DNA of 64,000 nt from Paraburkholderia tropica (GTDB lineage Bacteria; Pseudomonadota; Gammaproteobacteria; Burkholderiales; Burkholderiaceae), in assembly GCF_900109265.1 (NCBI RefSeq), contig NZ_FNZM01000006.1, forward strand, positions 248,001 to 312,000. The letters run 5' to 3'. A program made the position numbers and the translations under genes. Under the pieces are notes generated by a model, which saw only the letters and a program-made list of their open reading frames with translations, did no database searches and was not told the origin of the DNA. Positions 41,688 through 51,785 of the stretch are shown here, piece after piece (the first letter of the stretch is position 1; every line of letters starts with the position of its first letter).

Positions 41688-42833
41688 ATGTCAAGCATGA
41701 ACCGCCCTCCGCAAGCCACCGATTCGAACCCGCTCGCCGCGCTCCGGCGCGGCGTCGCGCGCGTCGTCGATCCGCGCGTGCTGCCCATCGTCGTGACCGT
41801 GGTGCTGTTCGCCGCGCTGTTCGGTTTCGGCTCGGTGATGTACACCGGCTTTTTCTCGCTGCAAGTGCTGTTCGGCCTGCTCGTCGATAACGCCTTCCTG
41901 CTGATCGTCGCCATCGGCATGACGTTCGTGATCATCTCGGGCGGCATCGATCTGTCGGTGGGCGCGGTCGTCGCGCTCACGACCATTCTGTGCGCCGTCG
42001 GCACCGAGAAACTGCACTGGCCCGTCTACGTGGTCGTGCCGCTCGTGCTGCTGTGCGGCGCGCTCTACGGCGCGGCGATGGGCGCGCTGATTCACTTCTT
42101 TCGTTTGCAACCGTTCATCATCACGCTCGCGGGCATGTTCCTCGCGCGCGGCGCATGCTTCCTGATCACGACCGAATCCATCCAGATCAACGACCCCGGC
42201 TTTCACGCGCTCTCCGAATTCAACATTGCGGTCGGCAGCGGCTCGCTCACAACCGGTTCGCTCACGGCGCTGGCGATGCTGGCCGCGGCCATCGTGATCG
42301 CGCATTTCACGCGCTTCGGCCGCAACGTCTACGCGATCGGCGGCAACGAGCGCTCGGCGCTGCTGATGGGTCTGCCGGTCGCGCGCACCAAGATCGGCGT
42401 GTATGCGCTCTCCGGTTTCTGCTCGGCGCTCGGCGGCGTGGTGTTCACGCTCTATGTGCTCTCGGGTTACGGCTTGCAGGCGCAAGGGATGGAACTCGAC
42501 GCCATCGCCGCGACGGTGATCGGCGGCACGCTGCTCACGGGCGGCGTGGGCTACGTGATCGGCTCCGTGTTCGGCGTGGGCATTCTCGGCACGATCCAGA
42601 CGCTGATCACCTTCGACGGCACGCTCAGTTCGTGGTGGACGCGCATCGTGATCGGCGCCCTGCTCTGCGCGTTCTGTCTGATGCAGCGCGCCACCGAACG
42701 CCACGCGGCGCGGCGCAAATCGACCGGCGGCGGACGCAGCGCGCCGCGCACGCGCAACGCGCGCACGCAACCGGCCGCGCCGCTCGATCAGGCGAAGCTG
42801 GCCGCCGCGCCGCCGCCGCCGCATCGCGCTTGA
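41688..42833 (+). CDS. yjfF: Sugar ABC permease YjfF-like
   Basis: A 381-residue second CUT2 permease. Blocks include GMTFVIISGGIDLSVGAVVALTT, FIITLAGMFLARGACFLITTESI, VYAIGGNERSALLMGLPV and IAATVIGGTLLTGGVGYVIG. The last 50 residues are a hydrophilic basic/Pro-Ala tail, longer than in E. coli YjfF (about 330). ATG 41688 (AAGGA 11 bases upstream) or ATG 41697 (GGGGA) could start translation. It completes a ytfQRT-yjfF furanose importer. Confidence 0.92.
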   Translation: MSSMNRPPQATDSNPLAALRRGVARVVDPRVLPIVVTVVLFAALFGFGSVMYTGFFSLQVLFGLLVDNAFLLIVAIGMTFVIISGGIDLSVGAVVALTTILCAVGTEKLHWPVYVVVPLVLLCGALYGAAMGALIHFFRLQPFIITLAGMFLARGACFLITTESIQINDPGFHALSEFNIAVGSGSLTTGSLTALAMLAAAIVIAHFTRFGRNVYAIGGNERSALLMGLPVARTKIGVYALSGFCSALGGVVFTLYVLSGYGLQAQGMELDAIAATVIGGTLLTGGVGYVIGSVFGVGILGTIQTLITFDGTLSSWWTRIVIGALLCAFCLMQRATERHAARRKSTGGGRSAPRTRNARTQPAAPLDQAKLAAAPPPPHRA

Positions 42834-43171
42834 AACACACTGGCTTGAACGTCGTGTTGTCCCAGCATGTGATCGCCCCGGCGCGCTGCAAGCCAATAGT
42901 CGGACTAGTTAGGGGTATACATGGATTAGGAGGCGCATCAGCGCTGCACTAAGATTTTTTGCGGTACCGCACGGCGCACGACGCATGTTGCCGAACATGC
43001 CTGAACGCGACACGCGCCGCTGTCCTGCTCACGATCCTTTCGGTGCTTTCGCCGCGCTTGCGCCGTGAAAGCCGACCGTCTGCGAGTTCCCGGTGCCGTC
43101 CAGCATCTGCACGCACGCGATCGACGCACAGTCGACCACATCGACCACGAAGAAGAGAGCCGGAGGAAGAC
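42834..43171. promoter_or_regulatory. 338-bp upstream region of the FrcBCA-like operon with two operator-like palindromes
   Basis: GCGGTACCGC (42961-42970) is a perfect 10-bp palindrome with a GGTACC core. GCATGTT-N4-AACATGC (42983-43000) is a perfect 18-bp dyad. GGTA/TACC cores are common in operators of FadR-type GntR repressors, and such a regulator is encoded at the end of this operon. The long 5' leader after the dyads shows no ORF of note. Confidence 0.55.
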
Positions 43172-44326
43172 ATGGCGCAGCAACGGGATGACGAGCACAG
43201 CGGCAAACAAGGCAACAACGACAACGCAGACAATGCAAACAACAGCGCGCCAGGCGGCGTCTTCAGCAGCGCGCGGCGCGGCCTCATGCAAGGCGCGGGA
43301 CTGGGCGCGGCGCTCTCGCTGCTCGGCGCAGCAAGCGGCGCGGGCGGACTGATTTCGTCGGCGCAAGCGGCGGAAGCGGCGTTTCCCTCGCACAAGAAAT
43401 GGAAGATCGTGTTCGTGAATCACGTCACGACGAATCCGTTCTTCGTGCCCACGCAGTACGGTATTCAGGATGCCTGCTCATTGCTCGGCATGGATTATCA
43501 GTGGACCGGCTCGGCCACCTCCGACGCGGGCGAAATGGTGCGCGCCGTGAACTCGGCGATCGCCGCGAAGGCCGACGCCATCGCCGTGCCGATCGTCGAT
43601 CCGAGCGCCTTCGACAAGCCCATTCAGGCGGCGCTCGATGCGGGCATTCCGGTGTTCGCCTATAACGCCGACGCACCGCGCGGCAAGACCAATCCGCGTC
43701 TCGCGTATATCGGCCAGGATCTGTATCTGTCGGGGTATCAGATGGGCGAGCGCATCGTCAGTCTGATCGACAGCGGCATGGTCGCGCTGTTCATCGCCAC
43801 GCCGGGTCAGCTCAACATCCAGCCGCGTCTGGACGGCGCGAGCGACGCCATCAAGAAGTCCGGCAAGAAGATCGACATTCAGACCGTCGCCACCGGCGCG
43901 ACCGTCAACGAAGAACTCTCGAAGATCAAGTCGTTCTATCTGGGCCACCAGGATCTGAAAGGCATGTTCGCCGTCGATGCGGGCAGCACGCAGGGCGTCG
44001 CGCAGGTGATGAAGGAATCGAATCTGCCTTCGAAGGGCGTGCACGGCGGCGGCTTCGATCTGCTGCCCACCACGATCCAGCTCATTCACGAAGGCTTCCT
44101 CGATTTCACCATCGACCAGCAGCCCTACGTGCAAGGCTTCTACACCGTGATGGAGGCGTTCGTGTTCCTCGCCTCGGGCGGCCTCGTCGGGCCGGCCAAC
44201 ATCAACACGGGTCTGAAGTTCGTGACGAAGGCGACCGTCGAGCCGTACCTGAACACCTCGACGCGTTATGAAGGCAAGACCACCAAGCCGCAAATCGTGC
44301 CGATGAGCGGCGCGATCAAGTCGTGA
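43172..44326 (+). CDS. Sugar ABC substrate-binding protein (RbsB/FrcB type) with possible Tat signal
   Basis: A 384-residue CUT2-type binding protein. About 32 hydrophilic residues (Asn/Asp/Gln-rich) precede SSARRGLMQGAG, a twin-arginine-like motif, and a long hydrophobic stretch ending SSAQAAEA. This suggests Tat rather than Sec export. The mature part has KIVFVNHVTTNPFFVPTQYG, DAIAVPIVDPSAFDKPIQAALDAGIPVFAYNAD and GMFAVDAGSTQGVAQVMKE, the periplasmic-binding-protein-I hinge and lobe motifs. CGGAGGAAGAC gives a very strong ribosome site. It heads a compact binding-permease-ATPase-GntR operon. Sugar specificity is not predictable. Confidence 0.88.
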   Translation: MAQQRDDEHSGKQGNNDNADNANNSAPGGVFSSARRGLMQGAGLGAALSLLGAASGAGGLISSAQAAEAAFPSHKKWKIVFVNHVTTNPFFVPTQYGIQDACSLLGMDYQWTGSATSDAGEMVRAVNSAIAAKADAIAVPIVDPSAFDKPIQAALDAGIPVFAYNADAPRGKTNPRLAYIGQDLYLSGYQMGERIVSLIDSGMVALFIATPGQLNIQPRLDGASDAIKKSGKKIDIQTVATGATVNEELSKIKSFYLGHQDLKGMFAVDAGSTQGVAQVMKESNLPSKGVHGGGFDLLPTTIQLIHEGFLDFTIDQQPYVQGFYTVMEAFVFLASGGLVGPANINTGLKFVTKATVEPYLNTSTRYEGKTTKPQIVPMSGAIKS

Positions 44327-45336
44327 TGGATACGGTGAACGAACCTCGCAAGCTGGATACCGCCCGCGCGCCGAAACGCGCGGGGGTTTCGTTCGCATCG
44401 CACTGGGCGCCCGAGCTGCGCATCCTGCTCGTGGCCGTGCTGCTGGCCGCCTGGTTCGAATTCGCGAACCACGACTTCCTGTTCACCAACGCGAGCCTCG
44501 TCAACCTCTCGCAGTTCATCGCGCCGGTGGCGATCATCGCGTTCGGCGAAATCATGCTGATGATCGGCGGCGACATCGATCTCTCGGCGGGTATGGTGTT
44601 CGCGTTCGCGCCGTTCATGATGGTGTTCGCGAACGACGCGGGTGCGCCCATGTGGCTCGCCGTGATCGCCGGGCTCGTGGCCGCCGCCGTGATCGGCTTC
44701 GTGAACGGCGCGGTGACGGTGTGGCTGCGCCTGCCCTCTTTCGTCACCACGCTCGGCACGCTGTTCCTCATCAACGGCATCACGCTGACCGTGTCGCGCG
44801 GCACGCCCGCCGCCACGCCGGGGTCGCCCGGGTTCGCGAACTTCATGGGCGCGTGGGGCTACAGCGAAATCCTCTGGACGATCGCGCTCGCCTTCGTCAT
44901 GCACGTGCTGTTGCGGCACACGCGCTGGGGTCTGCATACGCAGGCGGCGGGCGCGAATCCGATCGGCGCGAGCGAGGCCGGCATCCGCGTGAACCGGCTG
45001 CGGCTCGGCAACTTCGTGCTGGCCGCCGTGCTCGCGGGCTTCACGGGCATCCTCGAAGGCTTTCGCATCACCTCGATCGATCCGCAGGCGGGCGGCAACC
45101 AGATCATGTTCCTCGCCGTGGCGGCGGCCGTGATCGGCGGCACACCGCTCACGGGCGGCTCGGGCACGATCGTGGGCGGCCTGATCGGCGCGGCGGTGCT
45201 CGGCATTCTGAACGACGGCTTCACGCTCATCGGCATCAACGCGTTCACGTTCAACATCATCCTCGGCGCCGCGATTCTGGCCGCGATGATCTTCAATATC
45301 CACGTGGGCCGCATTCGCCGCCGGGGAGCACGCTGA
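44326..45336 (+). CDS. Sugar ABC permease, FrcC-like
   Basis: A 336-residue CUT2 permease with about ten TM helices. Motifs are GEIMLMIGGDIDLSAGMVFAFAP, FVTTLGTLFLINGITLTVSRG, AAGANPIGASEAGIRV and AVAAAVIGGTPLTGGSGTIVGG. The ATG overlaps the previous stop by one base (TGATG), so it is coupled to the binding-protein gene. It is the only permease in the operon and presumably works as a homodimer. Confidence 0.91.
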   Translation: MDTVNEPRKLDTARAPKRAGVSFASHWAPELRILLVAVLLAAWFEFANHDFLFTNASLVNLSQFIAPVAIIAFGEIMLMIGGDIDLSAGMVFAFAPFMMVFANDAGAPMWLAVIAGLVAAAVIGFVNGAVTVWLRLPSFVTTLGTLFLINGITLTVSRGTPAATPGSPGFANFMGAWGYSEILWTIALAFVMHVLLRHTRWGLHTQAAGANPIGASEAGIRVNRLRLGNFVLAAVLAGFTGILEGFRITSIDPQAGGNQIMFLAVAAAVIGGTPLTGGSGTIVGGLIGAAVLGILNDGFTLIGINAFTFNIILGAAILAAMIFNIHVGRIRRRGAR

Positions 45337-46157
45337 TGGACGAATCGCAGGCATTCAAGGGCAGCGCGGACGTGGCCACGGATGTGGCCAACGCGCCGCT
45401 CGCGCTGCGCGGCGACAAGCTCGTGAAGCGCTTCGGCGCGGTGACCGCGCTCGACGGCGTGTCGCTCACGCTCGGCAAGGGCGAAATTCTCGGCGTGCTC
45501 GGCGACAACGGCGCGGGCAAATCCACGCTCGTGAAAATCCTCACGGGCTTTCATCAGCAGACCGGCGGCACGCTCTCTATCGACGGCCAGGAAACGCTGC
45601 TGCGTTCCGTCGATCACGCACGCTCGCTCGGCATCGAATGCGTTTATCAGGATCTCGCGCTCGCGAATTCGCTGAGCATCTATCACAACATGTTCCTGAA
45701 TCGCGAGTTGGTGCGGCGCGGTCCGTTCAAGCTGCTCGATCACAAGCAGATGCGCGAGCGCGCGGCGCAATGTCTCGACGATATCGGCGTGCACGTGCCG
45801 TCGGTGGATCTGCCGGTGGAACGGCTCTCGGGCGGTCAGCGCCAGGCGATCGCGGTGGCGCGCGCCGTGCACTCGAATGCGAAAATCCTGCTGCTCGACG
45901 AACCGCTCGCCGCGATGGGCGCGCGCGAGGCGGGGCTCATCATCGACCTGATCCTTCGTCTGAAGGAAAAAGGCGGGCTATCCATTATCATGATCATGCA
46001 CAACTATGCGCAGACCCTCGATATCGCGGATCGCGTGATGTTGATGCAGCGTGGCCGTGTAACTTATGAACAAAAGAGCGCGCTCACTTCGGTGGCGGAG
46101 CTCATGGACATCGTGCGGCGGGAATATCGGGCCATGCGCGCTACCAGCGCGCCGTAG
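45336..46157 (+). CDS. Single-domain sugar ABC ATPase, FrcA-like
   Basis: A 273-residue protein with one nucleotide-binding domain: Walker A GDNGAGKST near residue 60, signature LSGGQRQ, Walker B ILLLDEPLAAMGAREAG, and the switch His in IIMIMHNY. Most CUT2 systems use a 500-residue tandem ATPase; half-size ATPases of this kind are known in the fructose system FrcBCA of Sinorhizobium. It must dimerise to serve the permease. The start overlaps the permease stop by one base and has GGGGAG upstream. Confidence 0.91.
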   Translation: MDESQAFKGSADVATDVANAPLALRGDKLVKRFGAVTALDGVSLTLGKGEILGVLGDNGAGKSTLVKILTGFHQQTGGTLSIDGQETLLRSVDHARSLGIECVYQDLALANSLSIYHNMFLNRELVRRGPFKLLDHKQMRERAAQCLDDIGVHVPSVDLPVERLSGGQRQAIAVARAVHSNAKILLLDEPLAAMGAREAGLIIDLILRLKEKGGLSIIMIMHNYAQTLDIADRVMLMQRGRVTYEQKSALTSVAELMDIVRREYRAMRATSAP

Positions 46158-46217
46158 GCTCTCACAACAGGGGGACGCCTGATCGGAACCCCTCGCCGGG
46201 CTTCCGGCAGGACGAAT

Positions 46218-46943
46218 ATGGATTACCGCAATCTAGAGAAACGCAAGAGCCAGCACGGGCGCATCGTGCAGGAACTCGGCATGCAGATCGTCGGCGGCAC
46301 GCTGCTGCCGGGCCAGCGTCTGCCCGCCGAACCCAGCCTGTGCGAAACCTACGGCGTGAGCCGCCCGGTGCTGCGCGAAGCCACGCGCGTGCTCGTGGCC
46401 AAGGGTCTCGTGGTGTCGAAGCCGCGCGTGGGCAGCATCGTGCGTCCGCGCGACGAATGGCACATGCTCGATCCCGACGTGCTGTTCTGGACCGTCAACA
46501 GCATTCCCGAGGGCGAGTTCTTCCGCGCGCTGCTCACGGTGCGGCAGATCATCGAACCGGCGGCCGCCGCGCTCGCCGCCATCTCCGCGACCGACGAAGA
46601 ACGCGTGCGCATCGCCAAGGCCTACGCGCGCATGGAGCAGGCCAAAACGGCCACCGATCTGCTCGAACCCGACCTCGAATTCCATCGCGCGATCATGGCC
46701 GCGACGCACAACGACATGCTCGCCTACATCGGCAACATGCTGTCGCTCGCACTGACCGAGTCGATCAAGTTCACGAGCCGGCATCCGAACACGCACGCGT
46801 TGTCGCTGCCGCGTCACAAGGCGATTCTCACGGCGATCGAGCATCGCGACGCGCTGGCCGCGCGCCAGGCGAGCGTGGTGCAGCTCGACAACGCGCGGCA
46901 GGACGCCAATTCCATACTCGGCGGCGCGGCGCTCGAAACCTGA
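46218..46943 (+). CDS. GntR-family regulator, FadR/FCD subfamily
   Basis: A 241-residue regulator. The winged helix has MQIVGGTLLPGQRLPAEPSL and YGVSRPVLREATRVLVAKGLV. The C-terminal FCD helical domain carries the metal/effector residues in EPDLEFHRAIMAATHND and LPRHKAILTAIEHRD. Subfamily members such as DgoR respond to sugar acids. Placement 60 bp after the ATPase gene suggests it is the last gene of the FrcBCA-like operon and regulates it, perhaps through the palindromes at 42961-43000. Confidence 0.9.
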   Translation: MDYRNLEKRKSQHGRIVQELGMQIVGGTLLPGQRLPAEPSLCETYGVSRPVLREATRVLVAKGLVVSKPRVGSIVRPRDEWHMLDPDVLFWTVNSIPEGEFFRALLTVRQIIEPAAAALAAISATDEERVRIAKAYARMEQAKTATDLLEPDLEFHRAIMAATHNDMLAYIGNMLSLALTESIKFTSRHPNTHALSLPRHKAILTAIEHRDALAARQASVVQLDNARQDANSILGGAALET

Positions 46944-46955
46944 GCGAGCTGAACG

Positions 46956-46981
46956 ACCTGAGCAAGCTGCGCTGCTCAGGT
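46956..46981. terminator. Hairpin between convergent GntR and araH genes
   Basis: ACCTGAGCA-N8-TGCTCAGGT is a perfect 9-bp stem located 13 bases after the GntR stop and 34 bases before the araH stop. It lacks a T-run on either side; it is probably a transcript-end hairpin for both converging operons. Confidence 0.45.
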
Positions 46982-47014
46982 TCGCGTTCATGCGTGCGCC
47001 GCCGTGCGTCATGT

Positions 47015-48025
47015 TCAGACTGCCCGCTTGCTGCGGCGGAACTGGTCGAACAGCACGGCGAGCAGCAGAATGCCGCCGCGAATCAGGTACTGATAGAACG
47101 TGGGGACGTTCATGAGGCTCATGGCGTCCTGCACCGCGCCCATGATCAGCACGCCCACCAGCACGCCCGAGATGGTCGCCACGCCGCCCGTGAGCGACAC
47201 CCCGCCGAGCACGCACGCCGAGATCACGCCCAGTTCGAGGCCGACTGAAGTCTTCGGATCGCCGAGGCTCATGCGCGAGGCCAGCATCACGCCCGCGAAG
47301 CCCGTCACGAGACCTTGCAGCACGAACACGGTGATCTTGATGCGCGTGACCGGCAGGCCCGCAAGACGCGCGGCTTCGCCGTTGCCGCCCACCGCGAGCA
47401 CGTTCTTGCCGAACACGGTTTTCTTCAGCAGAAAGCCGAACACCACGAAGCCGATGATATTGCTCCAGATCGGAAACGAGATGCCGAGGAAGGAGCCGCC
47501 GCCGAGGTCGAAGAAGCGCTCTTCCGAGATCATCACGGCGTCGCCGTTCGAGGTCAGGAAGGCGAGACCGCGCACGGCTTCCATCATCGCGAGCGTGGCG
47601 ATCAGCGAATTGATCTTGAAGCGCGCGATCAGCACGCCGTTGACGAGACCCACGGCGCCGCCCGCGAGCACGCCCGCGACGATGCCGAGGATCACGCTAT
47701 GCGACTGCGTGATGACGGTGGACGCGACCACGCCCGAGAACGCCACGATGGACGCGACCGAGAGGTCGACCTCGCCCAGCGCGAGCACGAACATCATGGT
47801 GACGGCGATCGAGCCGATCAGCGTCACGGAGAGCAAAAGGCCCTGAATATTGCGGGTCGTGAGGAAATCCGGCACCGTCGCGGAAAGCACCGCGAACAGC
47901 ACCACGAACACCACGACGATGCCCGACTTGTTGATCATGTCCCACACGCGCGCACGCGACGGCGTGATCGGCGCGGCGGCTTCGTTGACGGTAGGCGTGC
48001 CCTGTGGCTGCATGGCTTCACTCAT
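47015..48025 (-). CDS. araH: L-arabinose-type sugar ABC permease AraH
   Basis: A 336-residue CUT2 permease matching AraH (E. coli 328). Motifs are VTMMFVLALGEVDLSVASIVAFSG, KINSLIATLAMMEAVRGLAF, AVGGNGEAARLAGLPV and VISACVLGGVSLTGGVATISG, and it ends in FYQYLIRGGILLLAVLFDQFRR. The start MSEAMQPQ at 48025 is the likely one; ATG 48013 is possible. It is the last of eight genes in the arabinose operon. Specificity could include L-arabinose, D-galactose or D-fucose. Confidence 0.92.
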   Translation of the reverse strand: MSEAMQPQGTPTVNEAAAPITPSRARVWDMINKSGIVVVFVVLFAVLSATVPDFLTTRNIQGLLLSVTLIGSIAVTMMFVLALGEVDLSVASIVAFSGVVASTVITQSHSVILGIVAGVLAGGAVGLVNGVLIARFKINSLIATLAMMEAVRGLAFLTSNGDAVMISEERFFDLGGGSFLGISFPIWSNIIGFVVFGFLLKKTVFGKNVLAVGGNGEAARLAGLPVTRIKITVFVLQGLVTGFAGVMLASRMSLGDPKTSVGLELGVISACVLGGVSLTGGVATISGVLVGVLIMGAVQDAMSLMNVPTFYQYLIRGGILLLAVLFDQFRRSKRAV

Positions 48026-48133
48026 CTCTGGTTCATCGTTACGGATCGGACGCGCGCTTCGCCGCGTGTTGCGTAAGGCGGCGTGCGTCCGGAAAACAAC
48101 GTCAATCAAGGGGTTAATGCGTGTTGGCGCGGT

Positions 48134-49693
48134 TTAGCGCGGCAACGCCAGCTTGATCAGTTCGTCCGGCGAGGCGTCGGCCTTCATGACGCTGCCCGCG
48201 ATGCGCCCCTCGCGCATCACGATGATGCGATCGGCCACGCCGATCACTTCGGCCAGGTCGCTCGACACCATGATCACGCTGCGTCCCGCTTCCGCGAGTT
48301 CGTACAGCAGGTTGTAGATCTCGGCGCGCGCGCCCACGTCGATGCCGCGCGTGGGTTCGTCCATCAGGAACACTTCGATGCGCTCGGCGAGCCAGCGCGA
48401 CAGAATCACCTTCTGCTGATTGCCGCCCGAGAGCGTGCCGATCGCGGTGTCGCCATTGCGCGTCTTGATCGCGAGCTTCTTGATGTAGTCGTCGGTCAGC
48501 GCGCGTTCGCGCTTCGCGTCGAGCAGGAAGCGCGCGGGGCTGAAATGGCGGCGCGCGCTGATGTTCAGGTTGTCGGCCACCGAGGCGATCGCCACGATGC
48601 CTTCCTGCTTGCGGTCCTCGGGACACAGCGCCATGCCCGCCCGCACCGCGTCGCGCGGACTGGCGAAATTCACGCGCTTGCCGTCGAGTTCGACGTGGCC
48701 CGCGCTCGGACGCTCGGCGCCGTAGAGCAGCTTCATCAGTTCGGAACGTCCCGCGCCGACGAGCCCGAAGAAGCCGACGATCTCGCCGCGCCGCGCCTGG
48801 AACGACACGGGTTCGGCGAGCCCCGGACCCATCAGCCCTTTCGCCTCGATCAGCACCGGACCGGCCTTGCGCGCGCGATAGCCGTAGACGTCCTCGATCG
48901 AGCGCCCCACCATCGCCGCGATCAGCCGATTGCGGTCGAGGTCGGCGACCGAATCGAAAGTCTCGATGCGCTTGCCGTCGCGGAACACCGTCACGCGGTC
49001 GCACAGCTCGTAGACTTCGTCCATGCGGTGCGTGACGTAGATGATCGCGCGGCCGTCCGCGCGCAGCGCGTTGATGATGCGAAAGAGGTTTTCGGTTTCG
49101 CGCGCCGAGAGCGAACTCGTCGGTTCGTCGAAGGCGATCACGCGCGCGTCGCGCATCAACGCCTTGCCGATCTCGATCATCTGGCGCTGGCCGATCGAGA
49201 GATTCTTCACCGGCGTGCGCGGATCGATGCGCTCGCCGAGCCGCTGCAGTTCCGCCATCGCGCGCTTGACGAGCGTCTGCTCGTCGAGCACGCCGAAGCG
49301 GTTGGGCAACTGCCCGAGCATCAGGTTGTCGGCCACGGTCAGCTCGGGCACGAGATGCAATTCCTGATAGATGATCGCGATGCCCGCGTCGAGCGCGGCG
49401 CGCGTGGTCGTGAAGCGCTGCTCCACGCCGTTCAGGCTCAACGTGCCCGCCTGCGGCTGGTTCACGCCCGAGAGCACCTTGAGCAGCGTGGACTTGCCCG
49501 CGCCGTTCTCGCCCATCAGGCCGTGCACCTCGCCCGCGCGCACGTCGAGCGCCACGCGGTCGAGCGCCTTCACGCCCGGAAAGCTCACGGTGATGCCGTC
49601 GAGCTCCAGATACGCGCGCTTCCCCTGTTGATTCCCCGCCTGGCGCGTACCGGCCGCGTTCGCGGCATCTGCCTGTGTCATGGTTTCAGTCAT
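48134..49693 (-). CDS. araG: L-arabinose-type sugar ABC ATPase AraG
   Basis: A 519-residue tandem ATPase (E. coli AraG 504). The first half has GENGAGKST near residue 63 and [14 protein letters not shown]. The second half has the degenerate [16 protein letters not shown], the signature LSGGNQQKV and [17 protein letters not shown]. The N-terminal 25 residues are a Gln/Ala-rich extension. The ATG at 49693 has a weak ribosome site, and ATG 49681 is an alternative. It lies between araF and araH in the usual order. Confidence 0.93.
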   Translation of the reverse strand: MTETMTQADAANAAGTRQAGNQQGKRAYLELDGITVSFPGVKALDRVALDVRAGEVHGLMGENGAGKSTLLKVLSGVNQPQAGTLSLNGVEQRFTTTRAALDAGIAIIYQELHLVPELTVADNLMLGQLPNRFGVLDEQTLVKRAMAELQRLGERIDPRTPVKNLSIGQRQMIEIGKALMRDARVIAFDEPTSSLSARETENLFRIINALRADGRAIIYVTHRMDEVYELCDRVTVFRDGKRIETFDSVADLDRNRLIAAMVGRSIEDVYGYRARKAGPVLIEAKGLMGPGLAEPVSFQARRGEIVGFFGLVGAGRSELMKLLYGAERPSAGHVELDGKRVNFASPRDAVRAGMALCPEDRKQEGIVAIASVADNLNISARRHFSPARFLLDAKRERALTDDYIKKLAIKTRNGDTAIGTLSGGNQQKVILSRWLAERIEVFLMDEPTRGIDVGARAEIYNLLYELAEAGRSVIMVSSDLAEVIGVADRIIVMREGRIAGSVMKADASPDELIKLALPR

Positions 49694-49737
49694 TGCATCT
49701 CTGCCCTTACCGTCGCCTCCGTATCGCTACGGATGCC

Positions 49738-50742
49738 TTAAATACCCAGTTCGCTGCGCACAGCCGTCCAGTTGTCGCGCGTCATCAGCTTGCCGGTGGT
49801 CTGCGTATCGGCGGGCGGCTGCTTGCCGGTGCGGATCCATTCGACGAGGTTCTGCGCGCTGTCCTTGCCGTGGTTCGTCGAGCTGACGGCGATCGTGCCG
49901 TAGAAGCCCGTGGGCGCCTTCTTCTGGAACTCGGCGAACGCTTCGCCCGCGCCGTTGATGCCCACGCCGATCACGTCCGACGCCGGCAGATGCAGCTGCT
50001 CGGTCGCACGCACGGCGCCCAGCACGCTTTCTTCGTTGAGCGCGAAGATCACCCACTTCTTGATGTTCGGATGTTGCGCGAGCACGGGCGACGCCGCGTT
50101 GAAGCCACCTTCGTCGTCGGTGGTCTTTTGCGGCGCGTCGAAGATGTTTTCCTTCTTGAAGCCGCCCGCGATCAGCGAAGCCGTCGCGCCGTCGGTGCGC
50201 AGCTTGGCGGTCGGCAGTTCGTAGTCGGTGATGCGCAGCGCGCCCACTTCTTCCGGCTTCCAGCCGCGCTTCTTCATTTCGTCGGCGATCGCCGTGCCGA
50301 CCTGATTGCCGATCTTGAACGCCGACATGCCGAGGTGCGGCACGTTGCCGAGCGGCTTGCCCGACGAGTCGACGAGCTGATCGTCCACCGTCACGAACTT
50401 CATGTTGTAGCGCTTCGCGCGCGCCTGAATCGCCGGTCCGAGACGCACGTCGGGCGCGCAGATCACGAAGCCCTGCGCGCCTTGCGCGCCGAGGTTGTCG
50501 ATCGCGGCCAGCACCTTCTCGCCGTCCGGCGTGCCGATGTTGACGACCGAGAAGTTCTCCTTCTGGCCGAGCGCCGTGGCGGCCTTCTGCTCGTTGATGA
50601 ACCACGCCTGTTCGGGCATCTTCACGAGAAAGCCGATCTTGGTGGGCGAGTCGGCGTGCGCCGCCATGTTCATGCCGAGCGGCGCGACGCACAGGGCCGC
50701 GAGCACGGCGCGAAGGGTGAAGCGGCGGATGTTGCTGGTCAT
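49738..50742 (-). CDS. araF: L-arabinose-binding periplasmic protein AraF
   Basis: A 334-residue binding protein with a signal peptide (RAVLAALCVAPLGMNMAAHAD, cut near residue 31). AraF landmarks are KIGFLVKMPEQAWFINEQKA, QGFVICAPDVRLGPAIQARA, FVTVDDQLVD and WVIFALNEESVLGAVRATEQ, with the Asn/Asp-rich SDVIGVGINGAGEAF. AraF and its relatives bind L-arabinose, D-galactose and D-fucose with similar affinity. The ATG follows GAGGAGACATCAGC. It is sixth in the operon, 68 bp after the sugar dehydrogenase gene. Confidence 0.93.
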   Translation of the reverse strand: MTSNIRRFTLRAVLAALCVAPLGMNMAAHADSPTKIGFLVKMPEQAWFINEQKAATALGQKENFSVVNIGTPDGEKVLAAIDNLGAQGAQGFVICAPDVRLGPAIQARAKRYNMKFVTVDDQLVDSSGKPLGNVPHLGMSAFKIGNQVGTAIADEMKKRGWKPEEVGALRITDYELPTAKLRTDGATASLIAGGFKKENIFDAPQKTTDDEGGFNAASPVLAQHPNIKKWVIFALNEESVLGAVRATEQLHLPASDVIGVGINGAGEAFAEFQKKAPTGFYGTIAVSSTNHGKDSAQNLVEWIRTGKQPPADTQTTGKLMTRDNWTAVRSELGI

Positions 50743-50810
50743 GCTGATGTCTCCTCTGATAGCGCTGTTGAGTGTGGTGAAGCGGTTTATAGGGCGATTG
50801 CGACGATGTC

Positions 50811-51770
<960 letters not shown>

Positions 51771-51785
51771 TCACGAACCGATTAT

